A stretch of 64,000 bases of DNA from NCBI GenBank assembly GCA_016165875.1, contig JABBOT010000009.1, positions 17,478,790 to 17,542,789 on the forward strand, written 5' to 3'. Of the stretch, positions 22,471 to 33,778 are shown piece after piece; the stretch's first letter is position 1, and each line of letters starts with the position of its first letter. Under the pieces are notes generated by a model, which did no database searches, was not told the origin of the DNA, and saw only the letters and a list, made by a program, of their open reading frames with translations. The position numbers were made by a program, and so were the translations under genes. This stretch comes from Acanthopleura granulata (Eukaryota; Mollusca; Polyplacophora; Chitonida; Chitonidae).

Positions 22471-23437
22471 TCCACATTCTGAAAAAAGAAACAGTCATAT
22501 ACGTTGTTGGCCATGTTTGGCTATGCTAATCACTGCTGAAGTAGAAATTCCTTGAGCCGCTTATTAGGTGTACATTTCAGGTTGATTCTTCCTATAGGCG
22601 AGAGAAAGTATTTGATAATTTCCAAGAAAATCACTTTCGACCGTTATTGAATTTTTTTCCACTTTGGTGTCACTGGAAGCATTATAAACCCATCGGTGTT
22701 TTCAGGAAACCACCAAACCTTCAGCAAACGAATCAAAAGCCGTAAAGTTCAAGAAGTTAACGAACTCTCAGATCAGTTTTTATGAGTCGCCGTCTCAGGA
22801 ACTAAGGGGAGCTCTTCTACCGAGACATCATGTTGAGGAATATTACTTGATTAAATTAAATTACTATCAATCTTTCTTACGAAAAGGATATGATAGAAAG
22901 TGCCCTGCCTATCTCACCTTGTAGCATTTGTTAGACCCTATGCGCGGTGTGATTACAACAAACGTCGCAAGTTATTAGTGGAAAACACTAGTTTCTTATC
23001 AATGGCCTTCACTCCGAGTTTCTTAAATTTTGCAATGAGTACATTTCTCTTGTAAGTAAATACGGACGGAGTGCCCAGAATCTCTGGCAGTCTTCTCAGT
23101 TGTGTTTAATTCCCCTTAACCCGGGGTTTAGGGCCGTATGTTCACCATGTTAAATTTGATCGCTATGTTAAATATATGAACAGTTGCAATCAAAGCTTAC
23201 GTGAGATACACATTTCGAAACAACTTATAAACTAGCATTGTACACACGATTTGGATACTGATTTGATTCATCCGCCTAGATATGCCTTGCGTCTTTCTTT
23301 CCATCATCATTAGAAACTGCTGACTGCTTCTATTTGCATGAATCCGTCCTAATTTTTTTTTATATTTTGTACACTTTCTTAGCCCTTTGGTGTTATTTGT
23401 CCTGTCTGGAAATGCGATTATTTACCTGGAAAGCCTT
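22471..23437. other. Non-coding stretch with a dispersed-repeat segment
   Basis: The segment around 22908-22955 (TATCTCACCTTGTAGCATTT then GTTAGACCCTATGCGCGGTG) resembles 29120-29166 (TATCTCGCCTTATAGCCTTT, GTTAGATCCTGTGTGTTGTG). The rest shows no gene. Confidence 0.5.
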
Positions 23438-23530
23438 ATTTTGGTTGACGGCTGATGTACGAATGTCGGTTTCAACGCTTAGGTTTTACACCGTGCTCTG
23501 GAATATTTCACTTATAGACGACGGCCCAGT
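23438..23530. repeat. Dispersed repeat copy 2 fused to SINE-A 3' fragment
   Basis: 23438-23484 matches the repeat at 640-690. It runs directly into GTTTTACACCGTGCTCTGGA and ATATTTCACTTATAGACGAC, a - strand SINE-A 3' end that stops after about 45 bases. The SINE piece therefore marks either a truncated insertion or a recombined junction. Confidence 0.6.
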
Positions 23531-23825
23531 TTGAATTCGACGATATCCCGTGCATCGGCTTTGTAATTGCATTTCTATATAAATATATACGTGTGCTAAA
23601 ATTAGCCAATGAAGGTGGTCAATCGTTGTAATATTAACTACACAAAGGAGTAGAGCATGCGCAGTCCAGCCATTTCAAAGGGTTCAGATTATTCTTAATT
23701 GGCAGAATGGATTTTCACAGAATGATTCAAGTCTTTCGTTTATATGCAACTGTTCAACCCGCCACCTACTCTATTTTCATTTTAATTATAGAAATCGTTT
23801 GAAGCTTCAAGCAGCAAGCTTTAGA
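23531..23825. other. Non-coding stretch
   Basis: Nothing recognised between the SINE fragment and the ~140-bp tandem repeat that follows. Confidence 0.4.
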
Positions 23826-24160
23826 ATACTTGGCTTCTTCTCTATATGCACGGAATATTTTATGGTCCTGTATCAGCAGATCTCTGTCACAAATGTGACC
23901 ACTTAGGTAATCAGTTCATCTTGTCAGGGCTCATAGAAAATGGGACATATCTGGTTTCCTCTCTTTAAGCACAGAAGTTCGGGAACAGAGTAAAGTTTAT
24001 ACGGTCTTGTGTCAGGAAACTTCCGTAACAAATATGACCATTGTGGTAATCAATTCATGCCTTCAACGCTCATTCTGACATCTTCGTAAACCGGTGGGTA
24101 TTTGGGTTTAGGCACAAATACTATAGTCAAAGATTTCTCTGACGTTAGGCTTGGCAAAAT
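23826..24160. repeat. Degenerate tandem repeat, ~140-bp unit
   Basis: Two units share CTTCTCTATATGCAC / CCTCTCTTTAAGCAC, ACAAATGTGACCACTTAGGT / ACAAATATGACCATTGTGGT, and AATCAGTTCAT / AATCAATTCAT in order; the ACAAAT words are 139 bp apart. A third partial unit (TGGGTTTAGGCACAAATACT) follows. Related words reappear near 25370-25420 (GTGTCATAAATGTGACCAAT). Confidence 0.7.
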
Positions 24161-24657
24161 TGAGCTGGGCCAAGGATAGTCCCAGACCACTTTTAACTGA
24201 AAAAAAAAACCGATGCAACTACCTGCTTTAAATCAAATATGTCAGTAGGGTGGGTATTTTCCATTACCTAGGAATTACCTATCCAAACGGCCTTGAAAAA
24301 CACGCGATTGTAATGGTATTTGCGGGAAATTCACAAACGAAAATGTAAGAAAAAAGCGACACTGCAAAATTATTGCCGTTTAGACGAATTTGTTGGTTGA
24401 GCTTTTATCTCAGTTCCGTGACAAATCGCTACTGTGTCAGCATCGGGTTTTATAATGGAGCGCGCGCTATCAATGGTCTGAAGCCATCTAATTTGATCGA
24501 ACAAAACTTGAGCATTCCTCATGTCAAAGCCACCACGGATTATTCAAACACATGTAACCGGTGGAAGAGGAGGGGTTATGCATGTGTTGACCAGTTCAGT
24601 CAGCGTCCAATTTAAATGTACAAAGCAGAGTTGAGGTTAGACAACAGGCATTCTAAT
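24161..24657. other. Non-coding stretch
   Basis: An 80-codon + frame at 24373-24615 shows no domain. Nothing else was recognised. Confidence 0.4.
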
Positions 24658-24875
24658 TGATTTATTTAATTATTTATTTATTTGATTGGTGTTTTACGCC
24701 GTACTCAAGAATATTTCACTTATTCCACGGCGGCCAGCCTTACGGTATGACTGGAAACCAACGACCATCCGCAGGTTGCGGCTAGATACAGTCTCTCATT
24801 GTGTGAAAGACTCTTTGGTCACTACGCTGCGGAAACGAGCTAACCCCCTCAGCCTCAGTGGCTCTCTACTACAAC
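24658..24875 (-). mobile_element. SINE family A with internal deletions
   Basis: The 3' half is well kept (TTATTTGATTGGTGTTTTAC, GCCGTACTCAAGAATATTTC, ACGACCATCCGCAGGTTGCG), but the GGTGGGAGGAAACC centre is shortened and the B-box region is replaced by unrelated bases. The reversed head (GCTAACCCCCTCAGCCTC) is recognisable. Confidence 0.8.
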
Positions 24876-25806
24876 TCTGATTTCATATATCCAATCAATA
24901 GGCCTCATGCCAGGTAAGGGGAAAGCACTTTGGGTACGTCCTTGTCTACCAGTATGGGTTATCTCTCCTTTCCGAGCGTGTTCTTGGATCTCTTAGAGAA
25001 CCACCATTCGAGATCGAGCTCTTTTATCGCTAAAGGTAAGAAAAGTCGTACTGTACCATGTGACCTGTCAAAAATGTTCGGCAACTATTTCTGATTATAT
25101 TTACTATAACATGGGCGTCTAAGAAAACTTTCAACAAAGTTACTTAGACCAGACGTACGACACAGAAAATTGAGGAGCTGAATTGATTTAAGAAGCTCCT
25201 GATTGATGGAGAAGTCGTTTGTACCTCCCTAACACGGCAAGACAGGTGATCGATAAATTAAAATGAACAAAATTGAATGATATTTTTGACAAGTCACATG
25301 ACACATTTGAACTGTTTCTACCTTCTACGACAAAAGAGTTCGAACTCGAAACTCCCCTATTGGAAATACTGGAAAACGTGTCATAAATGTGACCAATCTC
25401 CTATTCATTCACGAGTTCTCATCTCACACCGACCTCGGGGTCTCAGGGATAATGGTATGGCAAATTTTTAACTTGTAATGTAATTTTTATTTTCATACTA
25501 ATACACCAAATGGGGCTGAGTATGGCGTGTGGATATCTGGCCTGTATGTATTCGGTAAACCCTGTGTAAAATGTGACAATTTAAAGGCAGATTACAACTG
25601 TTTACAAAAAACGAAACCTAATGTGTCAAGGATACTCTATCAAAAAGCTTTTAAATTCGTTAAATTCTGTAATTTGTATAACACTGCGGTTGGCAAGTAC
25701 GTAAAGGGTGTTGAAGACCTCTGGAGATCTGTTCCATGGTTTCCGCAGTTGTGCTTAATAACCCAGAGAAGACGGCATATAAGCGCACATCATTATTACA
25801 TCAATA
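24876..25806. other. Non-coding stretch
   Basis: ORF 25527-25832 on + is 101 codons but has no domain and runs into the SINE that follows, so I do not call it a gene. A loose relative of the ~140-bp repeat lies near 25370-25420. Confidence 0.45.
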
Positions 25807-26144
25807 TCATGCTCATATACCCTCCCGGATAGCGCAGTTGCTTGATCTGGGTTCAAACCTGGGTCGGGTCATACCAAAGACTTTAAAAAATGGTACATTC
25901 TGCTTCCTCGCTAGGCGCTCAGCAATAAGAGGATAGAGGGTGGACTGGTCAGCACGGTGTCAGTATAATGTGACTGGGTGAGGGGGCTTGTTGGGCGTCT
26001 TCGGCAAGTCGTCTCGGTGATTCAGCACCAGATAAAAGATACGGTGGAAATCCGTCCCGCACCAAGGAGACGCCGCCTTCGTATAAGTGAAATATTCTTG
26101 AGTAGGGCGTTAAACAATAAGCATTCATTCATTCATGCTCCTAT
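25807..26144 (+). mobile_element. SINE family B, full-length, with target-site duplication
   Basis: The body (25819-26132) has a tRNA-like head (CTCCCGGATAGCGCAGTTGC with B box GGGTTCAAACCTG), a centre unlike family A (CTTCCTCGCTAGGCGCTCAG, GGATAGAGGGTGGACTGGTC, GTCTTCGGCAAGTCGTCTCG), and a 3' end identical in style to family A (CGTATAAGTGAAATATTCTT, GAGTAGGGCGTTAAAC) but with an ATTC-repeat tail. Direct repeats TCATGCTC[A/C]TAT at 25807-25818 and 26133-26144 (11 of 12 identical) flank it. The shared 3' end implies that both families use the same LINE machinery. Confidence 0.88.
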
Positions 26145-27283
26145 GGGCTGTTGAATTCCAAGATCCTTTGAGATGCCTATGTTTGTATTCGAGGTGGAAA
26201 ATATTCACGAGAGTTTGAGGTATAAATTGGATGTCATGCCCAGAACGACTGTTTTTCTTGCATCATCGAAAACTCTCTACTGCATCTCTCTTATACGTTA
26301 CCACTTTATTTATTATTTTTATACTGTGTCTTCTATATACCATTGGACATTTGCGTTCTTACTACATGTTGGAAATGGGTCATGCAATTGTCGAAGGGCC
26401 ATTTATTGTTTGTGAATGTTATACGAACGTCAATCTAAACTTAGAGGCGTGAAAAGTGAGAAAGAGATTTGTGGCCGTTGCAGAGAATCCACACCTGAAC
26501 ATCTATGCGTACATGTATATTATACTCAGTGTGAGGGAAATTATCAAGACCCGCTGCCAGGCAAATGGTATGTGAAAAGGATATGTGGTTTTGGAGATCT
26601 AGGCGGTAGAAAGCAGAGAGTAACGCAGAGACCAAGCCATCGCCAGTCTGTCCACCACATCTACGGGTATTTTCAGTCCGACATCTGTATACAATGCCTG
26701 TCGGTATATTAAATACGCATACAGACGCAGGTCGTGTCGGAATCGGCAAAATACAGAAAACCGTTGTAGCACAAACATCAGCAGGTGTTGTACAAATCGA
26801 ATGTTTTCCATACACCCAGCTCTACCACGCAAGTACTATTCTCGCTCAATCAAATGTTGTGTGCTTATATAGCAGTAACTACAGGCGTAGGGATGCAACT
26901 GGAAGTATGTTAAATTTATAATGAAATGCAGTGAGATATTTAAGTACTGGCTGTCCATTTGTGTACTTTTCAGTCATTCGCCAAATTTCTGCAAAGAACA
27001 GGTGGCGTATGAGGTTACAGGACCACAATAACAGACAGTGATTTCCACATATACACCCGACAAGTACATTGTGTGACGTCCTTTAAAGATGAACACTTGG
27101 AGGGAGAATCGAAAAACTGACATCCACATGATATCAGAGACAGCGATTCTTTCATTTATTGTTAGATATGCTATTACTTCCCTGTGTTGCGATAAACACC
27201 ACAAGGTTTTTATCTAGGTGTCATTATACTCCCCATGCTGTTGCCCTATAAAAACGTGTAGTATTTGGTTCTTTTTCATACAG
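26145..27283. other. Non-coding stretch
   Basis: Overlapping ORFs on both strands at 26416-26921 (up to 124 codons on -) carry no domain, signal peptide or splice pattern I can support. Confidence 0.45.
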
Positions 27284-27552
27284 AATTTATTTATTTATTT
27301 ATTTGATTGTTGTTTTATGCCGTACTCAAGAATATTTCATTTACACGACGGTCGCCAGCATTATGGTAAGAGGAAACGGGGCAGGGCCCTGGGAATACCC
27401 ACGACCATCCGCAGGTAGCTGACGGACCTTCCCACGTCCGACCGGAGAGTAAGCCATCATGAGCTGGATTTGAACCCACAGCGACCGCATTGGTTGGGAA
27501 CTTCTGGGTCATTGAGCTGGGCTAGAGCGCTAACCGACTGAGCCACGGAGAC
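27284..27552 (-). mobile_element. SINE family A, full-length
   Basis: It runs from TTTATTTATTTATTTGATTG through ATGCCGTACTCAAGAATATT and CGACCATCCGCAGGTAGCTG to the reversed head CTAACCGACTGAGCCACGGA. The head is one of the best preserved here. A 6-bp ACAGAA occurs on both sides and may be part of the target duplication. Confidence 0.88.
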
Positions 27553-30500
27553 AGAAGTTAATAATAGTACAAAAATAGACTCTCAATGCGATCGTTGAAT
27601 TTCTCCTTGGTAAACTTTCTAAATCTGGACGACTTCACCTGAATGTGTCGAGGTTCCTATTGTCAATTTCACTATAACCTAGCACAACGCCCTAGGGTGA
27701 AGTCAAGCTACGGTATACATTGTATAGTCAACAGTAAAGTCTATGTCAATTCTGTATGTGCGATATCATACATCAAATCGTTGTTCAAATATAGACTAAT
27801 GAGATACTTTTATAGATCCTATCAATGCCTTTTCTACAGGCAATGTAAAGTCCGGGAAGTTGGCAACCGCAATGGAGCGTTCGGGCTGTTGATTGATTTC
27901 CAGAAAAAGCATTTTTCAGATGCACTTTGTAATGGTTCAAGGGTACCACAATCGGATAGGTAATATGATAAACAAATGTCTTGTTCAGCTCTCAGGCAGC
28001 GATAGACCTTACAAAAGATCAAAGAAAGAAACACGAAGACGCTTGAATAAGCTCAATACATATATTTGAACAAAATAGACAAAAAGTACAACTGAAAAAA
28101 TTATACAGATAATTACTAAAATATATAGTTTCTTACTGATGACAAACCCGGATGGAATATTCCGGTTTCCAAAGGCGAGTCAGTCCACGCAAATATGAAA
28201 GTCCGTGGGGAAATCTCAGATTGAAGAATAACAGTCCTGTAAGCGGCAGACAGTTGTGGGTATGGCACGCCGACGATGGTATATATCTAACTGCCTGTGA
28301 AGGTGTAACTTCCCAGGGCGGACGGGTTGACAGTAGCGTTCGCGATGACGGCTGGCGCTGTATGTTACAGTCGAAATATACACAAAGTCACTTTCAGGGT
28401 AAACTGCGATGAAATGCACGTTATCATATAAAAAGACAATGAACGATACAAGCTCCAAAATAACGTCTCAAACAAAATAGCTGGTGGAGAGACACAAGCT
28501 CACAAAGAGCTAGGTACAGAAAATGTAGTACAAAATGAGTTATGTCGAATGGCGTGGGAGCCGAGCTCGAGTAAATCCCGAAATCCTCAAGTGGACGTTA
28601 ATATGACTGCTCTAAGTTGAGTAAAAGATCGCGAGCTTTACAATTTCCTCGCTTATATTTATAGACAAACATGAAGAAAAATCTGGATAGTTTGATGGTA
28701 AACATGTTTAACAAGATGGATACATCTTTCCAGAATGTTGCTCTATGCACAATGACACGAAACTGATAAACACAGCAGCGTAGAAAACAGGTGACTGAAT
28801 TCCAGTGCAGGTCACAACGTACACGGAAAGAAAAATGTAGACTAGACACTGACCCGATTAGGGCAAAAACAAATTACAAAAATACAATACAATATTTTAA
28901 AGACGGGGTTCGCAACAATGCAAACAAGGTATTTATAAATACGAAAGAGCACAGCATGGCGAGTGAAACCAGGGAAGACACGACATTTTACTCGTACAAA
29001 GACCAGAAATGTCACTGTTTCTTATCACGCCGACTTTACCATTAGAATTTATGAAGCAGAGTTGAAGTTATGACATTTTGAATTATTCATATGGCGAATG
29101 GTCCTGCGTTTGGCGTGCACATATCTCGCCTTATAGCCTTTGTTAGATCCTGTGTGTTGTGTGATCATTTCAATCATACTCATATTCAAGTTATTACTCA
29201 AGTTATTATTCAAGTTTGTGGTTGAAACTTATGTATATAAAAAGTTTATAACATGAAATGATCAAGAAACTTTCTACTGGCATAACACAATGCTGTGGTA
29301 ATACTATGTACTGTTATTCACGCATGTACTTATTATAATTAAATATATAACATTGAAACAGTGTTCTGTCCCTTTGCTATTACATGTTACATTGACAGTC
29401 AGAACACTTACGTGACGGCTTATAAACGTCACATTTCAAACGAATATAATTCAGCAATTAATTTATACAAATTCAAACAGGTTTTTGCATTCAAGAGAGA
29501 ATTTTGAAATCTTTTAATGAACACTGCCTCAGTCCTGATTTGTCTTTCACTTTAAAGGAAATGTTGTGCTGTTAATAGCAAGTTAATTTACCCCACTGAT
29601 GTAGAATTCATCAAAACGAGGCAAACTGGACAGGCAAATAATACAATGAAACTTATTTAGCGTTCGTAAAAATCCATCAAGGCAATGGTATGCCAACCGT
29701 TATTGTTTGTACACGCATAGAAGACGCTATTAAGGTTAAAATCAGTTGTCTACAATTTGGTTCATTATACCGCATGTATGATTTTCTTCCCTTGATTTGA
29801 TAAAACGGCGTCACCTGGAGTTCAACGGTGGTGCAAATCGTGGTGCTGCACCAATGACTGATACAGTCAGACTTATTTCAGCCTAACCTGTAGATTGGTG
29901 GCCAGTGGAGAAAACAAAGACCGCACAAAAAAAAAAAAAACAATATTCCTCGCAAGCTAATTTATAAACGTTCTTGTCCTTTGATCGTACGTCTTCAAAT
30001 ATCCATCGTGGCGATCATACTCAACATGATGAATTTTCGGCCCCGGGATAACCCACACTAGATGCAAATGACCGCCCATGTGGACAATCTGCGGGTTTGA
30101 GACCAGTGCGAGTTTCTGTATATAACTTTAATTTTTGCCTTCTGTATGAATGAATGAATGATTATGTCTTCTCGCCACATCGCCAGTATCCCAGCCAAAT
30201 CGTGGCGAGTTTTTTTTCTATATGGAAATATGTTGTGTATGGTGTAACATCTTAACTTATAATCTCCATTAAATATGACCGCCTTCACGATTATACAAAA
30301 TTGTATACTATATACAGTATATTGTGCAAGCCCTCTTTTTCGGACAGTACTCGTGTCATGAACTCAAAGCATGACCAATCATGTCAGTGTGGGATCAACG
30401 CCCTCTATGCATGCGTACTTAAAAATGCACCGCACAACTAAAAATTAACAACATCATCACCAAACAACAACTAAACCACAGATTTTAGTGACAGTTTGAC

Positions 30501-30589
30501 TTGGCATGTCTGGGATTGCAATACGTGGATTTAAACTTTTAACACTATAATCTGTGCTACACCTGGAAAGTATATAATTCTAACTTCAG
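27553..30589. other. Non-coding stretch
   Basis: No gene recognised across about 3 kb. It includes the dispersed-repeat relative at 29120-29166, a small triple repeat ATTCAAGTTATT / ACTCAAGTTATT / ATTCAAGTTTGT near 29182-29220, and an A-run near 29927-29940. Confidence 0.5.
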
Positions 30590-30715
30590 CTGCTTGCCGA
30601 AGGCGGGTAGCTCATTTGTATTTACTGAACTGGTCGTTGTTTAACTACATACTCTCGGACACCTCGGTTCCCACGACACATTTTTGAGTACGGCATTAAA
30701 CTTCAATCAAACAAA
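30590..30715 (+). repeat. SINE family C 3' end
   Basis: CTTGCCGAAGGCGGGTAGCT, then ACCTCGGTTCCCACGACACA and TTTTTGAGTACGGCATTAAA with CTTCAATCAAACAAAT give the family C centre and common 3' tail, with internal decay. Confidence 0.55.
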
Positions 30716-30845
30716 TATGCAAAATTAAGCTATATTTTGCATGAAACGAAAATTTCATTACCTTTTCAAACTTTGCAATTCAATTGAAAGGAAAAAACTT
30801 TCAACAATGATGTAAAATTATCAACAATTATTTATAAGCACTGAA

Positions 30846-31140
30846 AATTTATTTATTTATTTATCTATTTATTTAGTTAGTTAGTTATTTTATTGGCTTT
30901 TTACGCCCTACTCAAGGATATTTCACTTATATGACGGCGGCCAGCATTATGGTGGGAGGAAACCGGGCAGAGTACGGTAGAAACCCCCTACCATCCGCAG
31001 GTCGCTGGCAGACCTTTCCATGTACGGCCGGAGAGGAAGCCAGCATGAGCTTGACCTGAACTCACAGCGACCGCATTGGTGGGAGGCTTCTGGGCCATTA
31101 CGCTGCGCTAGTGCGCTAATCAACTGAGCCACGGAGGCCT
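30846..31140 (-). mobile_element. SINE family A, full-length with long ATTT/AGTT tail
   Basis: The tail is a mixed ATTT and AGTT array, followed by TTTTACGCCCTACTCAAGGA, GGTGGGAGGAAACCGGGCAG, CCGGAGAGGAAGCCAGCATG, the B box in reverse (ACCTGAACTCACAGCGACC), and the reversed head CTAATCAACTGAGCCACGGA. CTGAAAAT on the left and ATGAAAAT on the right suggest a TGAAAAT target duplication. Confidence 0.88.
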
Positions 31141-32509
31141 TACAATGAAAATAAAGCAAGCCCATTTCCCAAAATGTAAAATATTAATACTTTTAGCCCT
31201 TACAGGTCAGTGGTTATGTCTAGGCGCTCCACTTTTATTTGCATATATTTATTTCTTTGATCGTTCCTTAATGCGCAGAATCAAGAATTGAGCCAAAGTA
31301 AAATTCACAACACCCTATAAATTCAGAGCTAAAATGTAGAACCAGGAGAAAAATTAAATTTTTAACATTGTAATATCAGAGATCATTTTCGTTTTACCAT
31401 AAAACCAGCAGTGTTTGTCATTCAACGAAGCTCCACTTAGGCCTACGACTTCTTATGGCCCTTTTCTTTCAAATATAGAACAATTAAAACCAGACACGAA
31501 GTCTGCAATACAATGAAGTCTTCTTCTGGCAATAGATGACGGATTTACGACGACATAAAGGATTGAAAGCCTTCACTTGATCCCTGATGTAAATCAATTC
31601 CAAGCCGTCATTCGTCCGGAGAATCGAGTATCCGTCAGCGCACACTTATTTTTGAAAGGGTTAAATTAATTTAAAGGTACACGAATTACATTTCTAGAAT
31701 TGTATTTTCCTGAACGACATTCCTTCATTGTAATGGAACAGGTGTTACAGTATTACATGTCATATAAGGCAAGACATGCCGTGTCAAAATCTATAGATGT
31801 AATGAGCATGTGCCCCATTTTGCCATGTGAAAAACTGTAGACCTGGTGAGCTGGCTACGTGTGACGTCACGCGGTCCATGCCATGCTGTACAGGTGACTT
31901 AGAGTGTGTGCAACTGAAGAGCAGAACGCATTTTCAAATGCTTATGTATACCACCAAAACAGCTCAAATTCGTACTGATTTTACATGCCTGAAATAAATG
32001 GCTATTTCATTCGCTGTTGTAGACGTCATGCAGGGCATTCTCATCGAAGTAGAACTTTATACCCCATTGAAATAGATAATCAAAATTATACTATTTTTAA
32101 CACAAGATATTGAAAATCATTATAGCTCCTAACATCGTAATTCAATTATGATCGAAATCGTGTAACACTCAAGCACTGATATGTTCTGCAATGTTATTAT
32201 ATTACTAATAATAAATTATTGTATAAAACAGTGTATATAGGTCTTTCAAAACTAAAAACAACAACAACATAACGAACAACACCCATTTGATAACTGATCG
32301 TGTGTAATTGCTACTGTTCCATATATTGTCCTCTACACAGAGACAGATATTGGCCTTCTGAGCCACATTTCGTTGTCTTCGTTCACCCCTTACCAGGTGT
32401 TTGCGCGTGAACACTCGTGGAAGGCCATGGTTGATTCTTGTCACGGTTGGAAAAATAGTCACAGATTTTCCTTTTCGTTGTCTACTAATACTGAAAATAA
32501 TAGTTGCCG
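31141..32509. other. Non-coding stretch; downstream flank of GPCR gene
   Basis: No domain or repeat recognised. The part next to 32509 would contain the 3' UTR of the GPCR on the - strand. No clear AATAAA close to the stop codon was seen. Confidence 0.45.
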
Positions 32510-33778
32510 TTATGAAATCATCTCAATGGACCCTGCTTGTCCGTCTGAAGAATGCACGCGTCCATCGCCCTGTCCGTTGGAATTCTCGTCAGTGTTCGAA
32601 AATGTGCCAACCGTGTGCCCATAACTCGCCCTCTTTCGACATCGTCCCAAAAATATCTTTCCAAAGGACTGTCTAAAATCACGATTTAACAGGAAATAGA
32701 TGTACGGGTTGACGAAAGAATTGCCGTAGGCTAACCAATATGACGCCGTGTATAAATTCGCCGGAATGCAGGTATCACAGAAGGCAGCTATTGGCCAAAA
32801 CAAAACAAACGGGAGCCAGCAAACGAGAAAAACTGCGATGATAGCCCCCAGGGTTCTGATGCACCTTCGGTTCTGGACTGATATCTTTGCCCTCTCCGCC
32901 GATTGGCTGCCTTTAAGTTCGGGAGCTTTGACGTCGCTCGTGGGACTTTTGGTGCCCGGCGATTTTTTTTTCTTGAGTTCCAGTTTTGTCACCGTGTAAT
33001 TCGAGCGGAAATTGTTTTCGCCGAGCGTGTCGTGATCAGTTGAGGTGGTAATGGTGGCCACGGTTGGCTGTCTGATCGTGTTCCGTGTCCTGGCTTGTCG
33101 CTTGTTTAACGAGTTGAACAACAGTATATACAGAGGAACCATAAACACCATAGGGATGTAGTACGCCGCTGTCACCTGCCCTGCGATGAAGTATCGGTTC
33201 GGTATGAAATAACAGTCATCCTCCACGGCAAGGCCATTCTGTTGTTCCGTGATCCTGAAATACAGAATGGAAGGACACCAGAGACACCCACCTAGCACCC
33301 ACAAGAAAACGGAAATCTTCACCGCACGTTTTTTCGTGAAAGTCGTACGATAAAGCAACGGCGACGTCACTGATCTGAATCGATCGAAGGCCACCGCGTC
33401 TAGGTGTAGCATGGATATCGTGCAGCAGGTGAAATCGAACAACACCCAGATCGTGCAGAACGGAGACCCCAGAGGCCAGAGACCGTAATACGTGTACACG
33501 GACATACACGTCATCACGATAACTCCGACCCCCAGGTCCGCGAGAGCCAGTGACACCGCGTAGATGTTGTAAACCGTCCTCAGCCTTCTGTTACGAACGA
33601 TGCAAATGATAACGGCGACGTTCCCAAATATGGTCGCCAGGGAGATACAGGATACAATGACTACTATTACAATCGGAAGCACGCCAGTGGCGGTCAGCTC
33701 GTCGGACGTGACGTTTGGGGAAACTGTGGAATTGATGACCGACATACTTAAGCCCGTTTCACACGAGGTATTCAACAT
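32510..33778 (-). CDS. Class A aminergic-type GPCR, muscarinic/histamine H3-like orphan, intronless
   Basis: A seven-helix plasma-membrane receptor expected to couple a small amine to G proteins; 422 residues in one exon. The N-terminus has three N-glycosylation sequons (N3, N16, N22) and no signal peptide. Conserved positions are N53 (1.50), D81 (2.50), C108 (3.25) paired with C189 in ECL2, amine-binding D115 (3.32), D132-R133-F134 in place of DRY, W160 (4.50), P209 (5.50), CWLPF at 320-324 (W321 6.48, P323 6.50), W348 (7.40), Y351 (7.43), and NPYIY at 357-361 followed by helix 8 NRDFRQSF. C380 may be palmitoylated. ICL3 is about 80 residues, basic (KKKK at 269-272) and Ser/Thr-rich. WPLGSPFC, the LYR..FTKKRA loop and TCIP...YWLAYGNS resemble muscarinic receptors, while DRF is as in histamine H3. 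Position 6.52 is Val, not the Asn that muscarinic receptors use. Start at 33778 gives the full N-terminus. The ligand cannot be assigned. Confidence 0.93.
   Translation of the reverse strand: MLNTSCETGLSMSVINSTVSPNVTSDELTATGVLPIVIVVIVSCISLATIFGNVAVIICIVRNRRLRTVYNIYAVSLALADLGVGVIVMTCMSVYTYYGLWPLGSPFCTIWVLFDFTCCTISMLHLDAVAFDRFRSVTSPLLYRTTFTKKRAVKISVFLWVLGGCLWCPSILYFRITEQQNGLAVEDDCYFIPNRYFIAGQVTAAYYIPMVFMVPLYILLFNSLNKRQARTRNTIRQPTVATITTSTDHDTLGENNFRSNYTVTKLELKKKKSPGTKSPTSDVKAPELKGSQSAERAKISVQNRRCIRTLGAIIAVFLVCWLPFVLFWPIAAFCDTCIPANLYTASYWLAYGNSFVNPYIYFLLNRDFRQSFGKIFLGRCRKRASYGHTVGTFSNTDENSNGQGDGRVHSSDGQAGSIEMIS

Noticed and set aside
25822..25870. tRNA-like sequence with a good B box
   Set aside because: It is the head of the family B SINE: it runs directly into a SINE body and has flanking target duplications, so it is not an independent tRNA gene.
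26416..26921. Cluster of overlapping ORFs on both strands
   Set aside because: Frames overlap on both strands without domain, signal peptide or splice pattern. The local base composition simply lacks stop codons.
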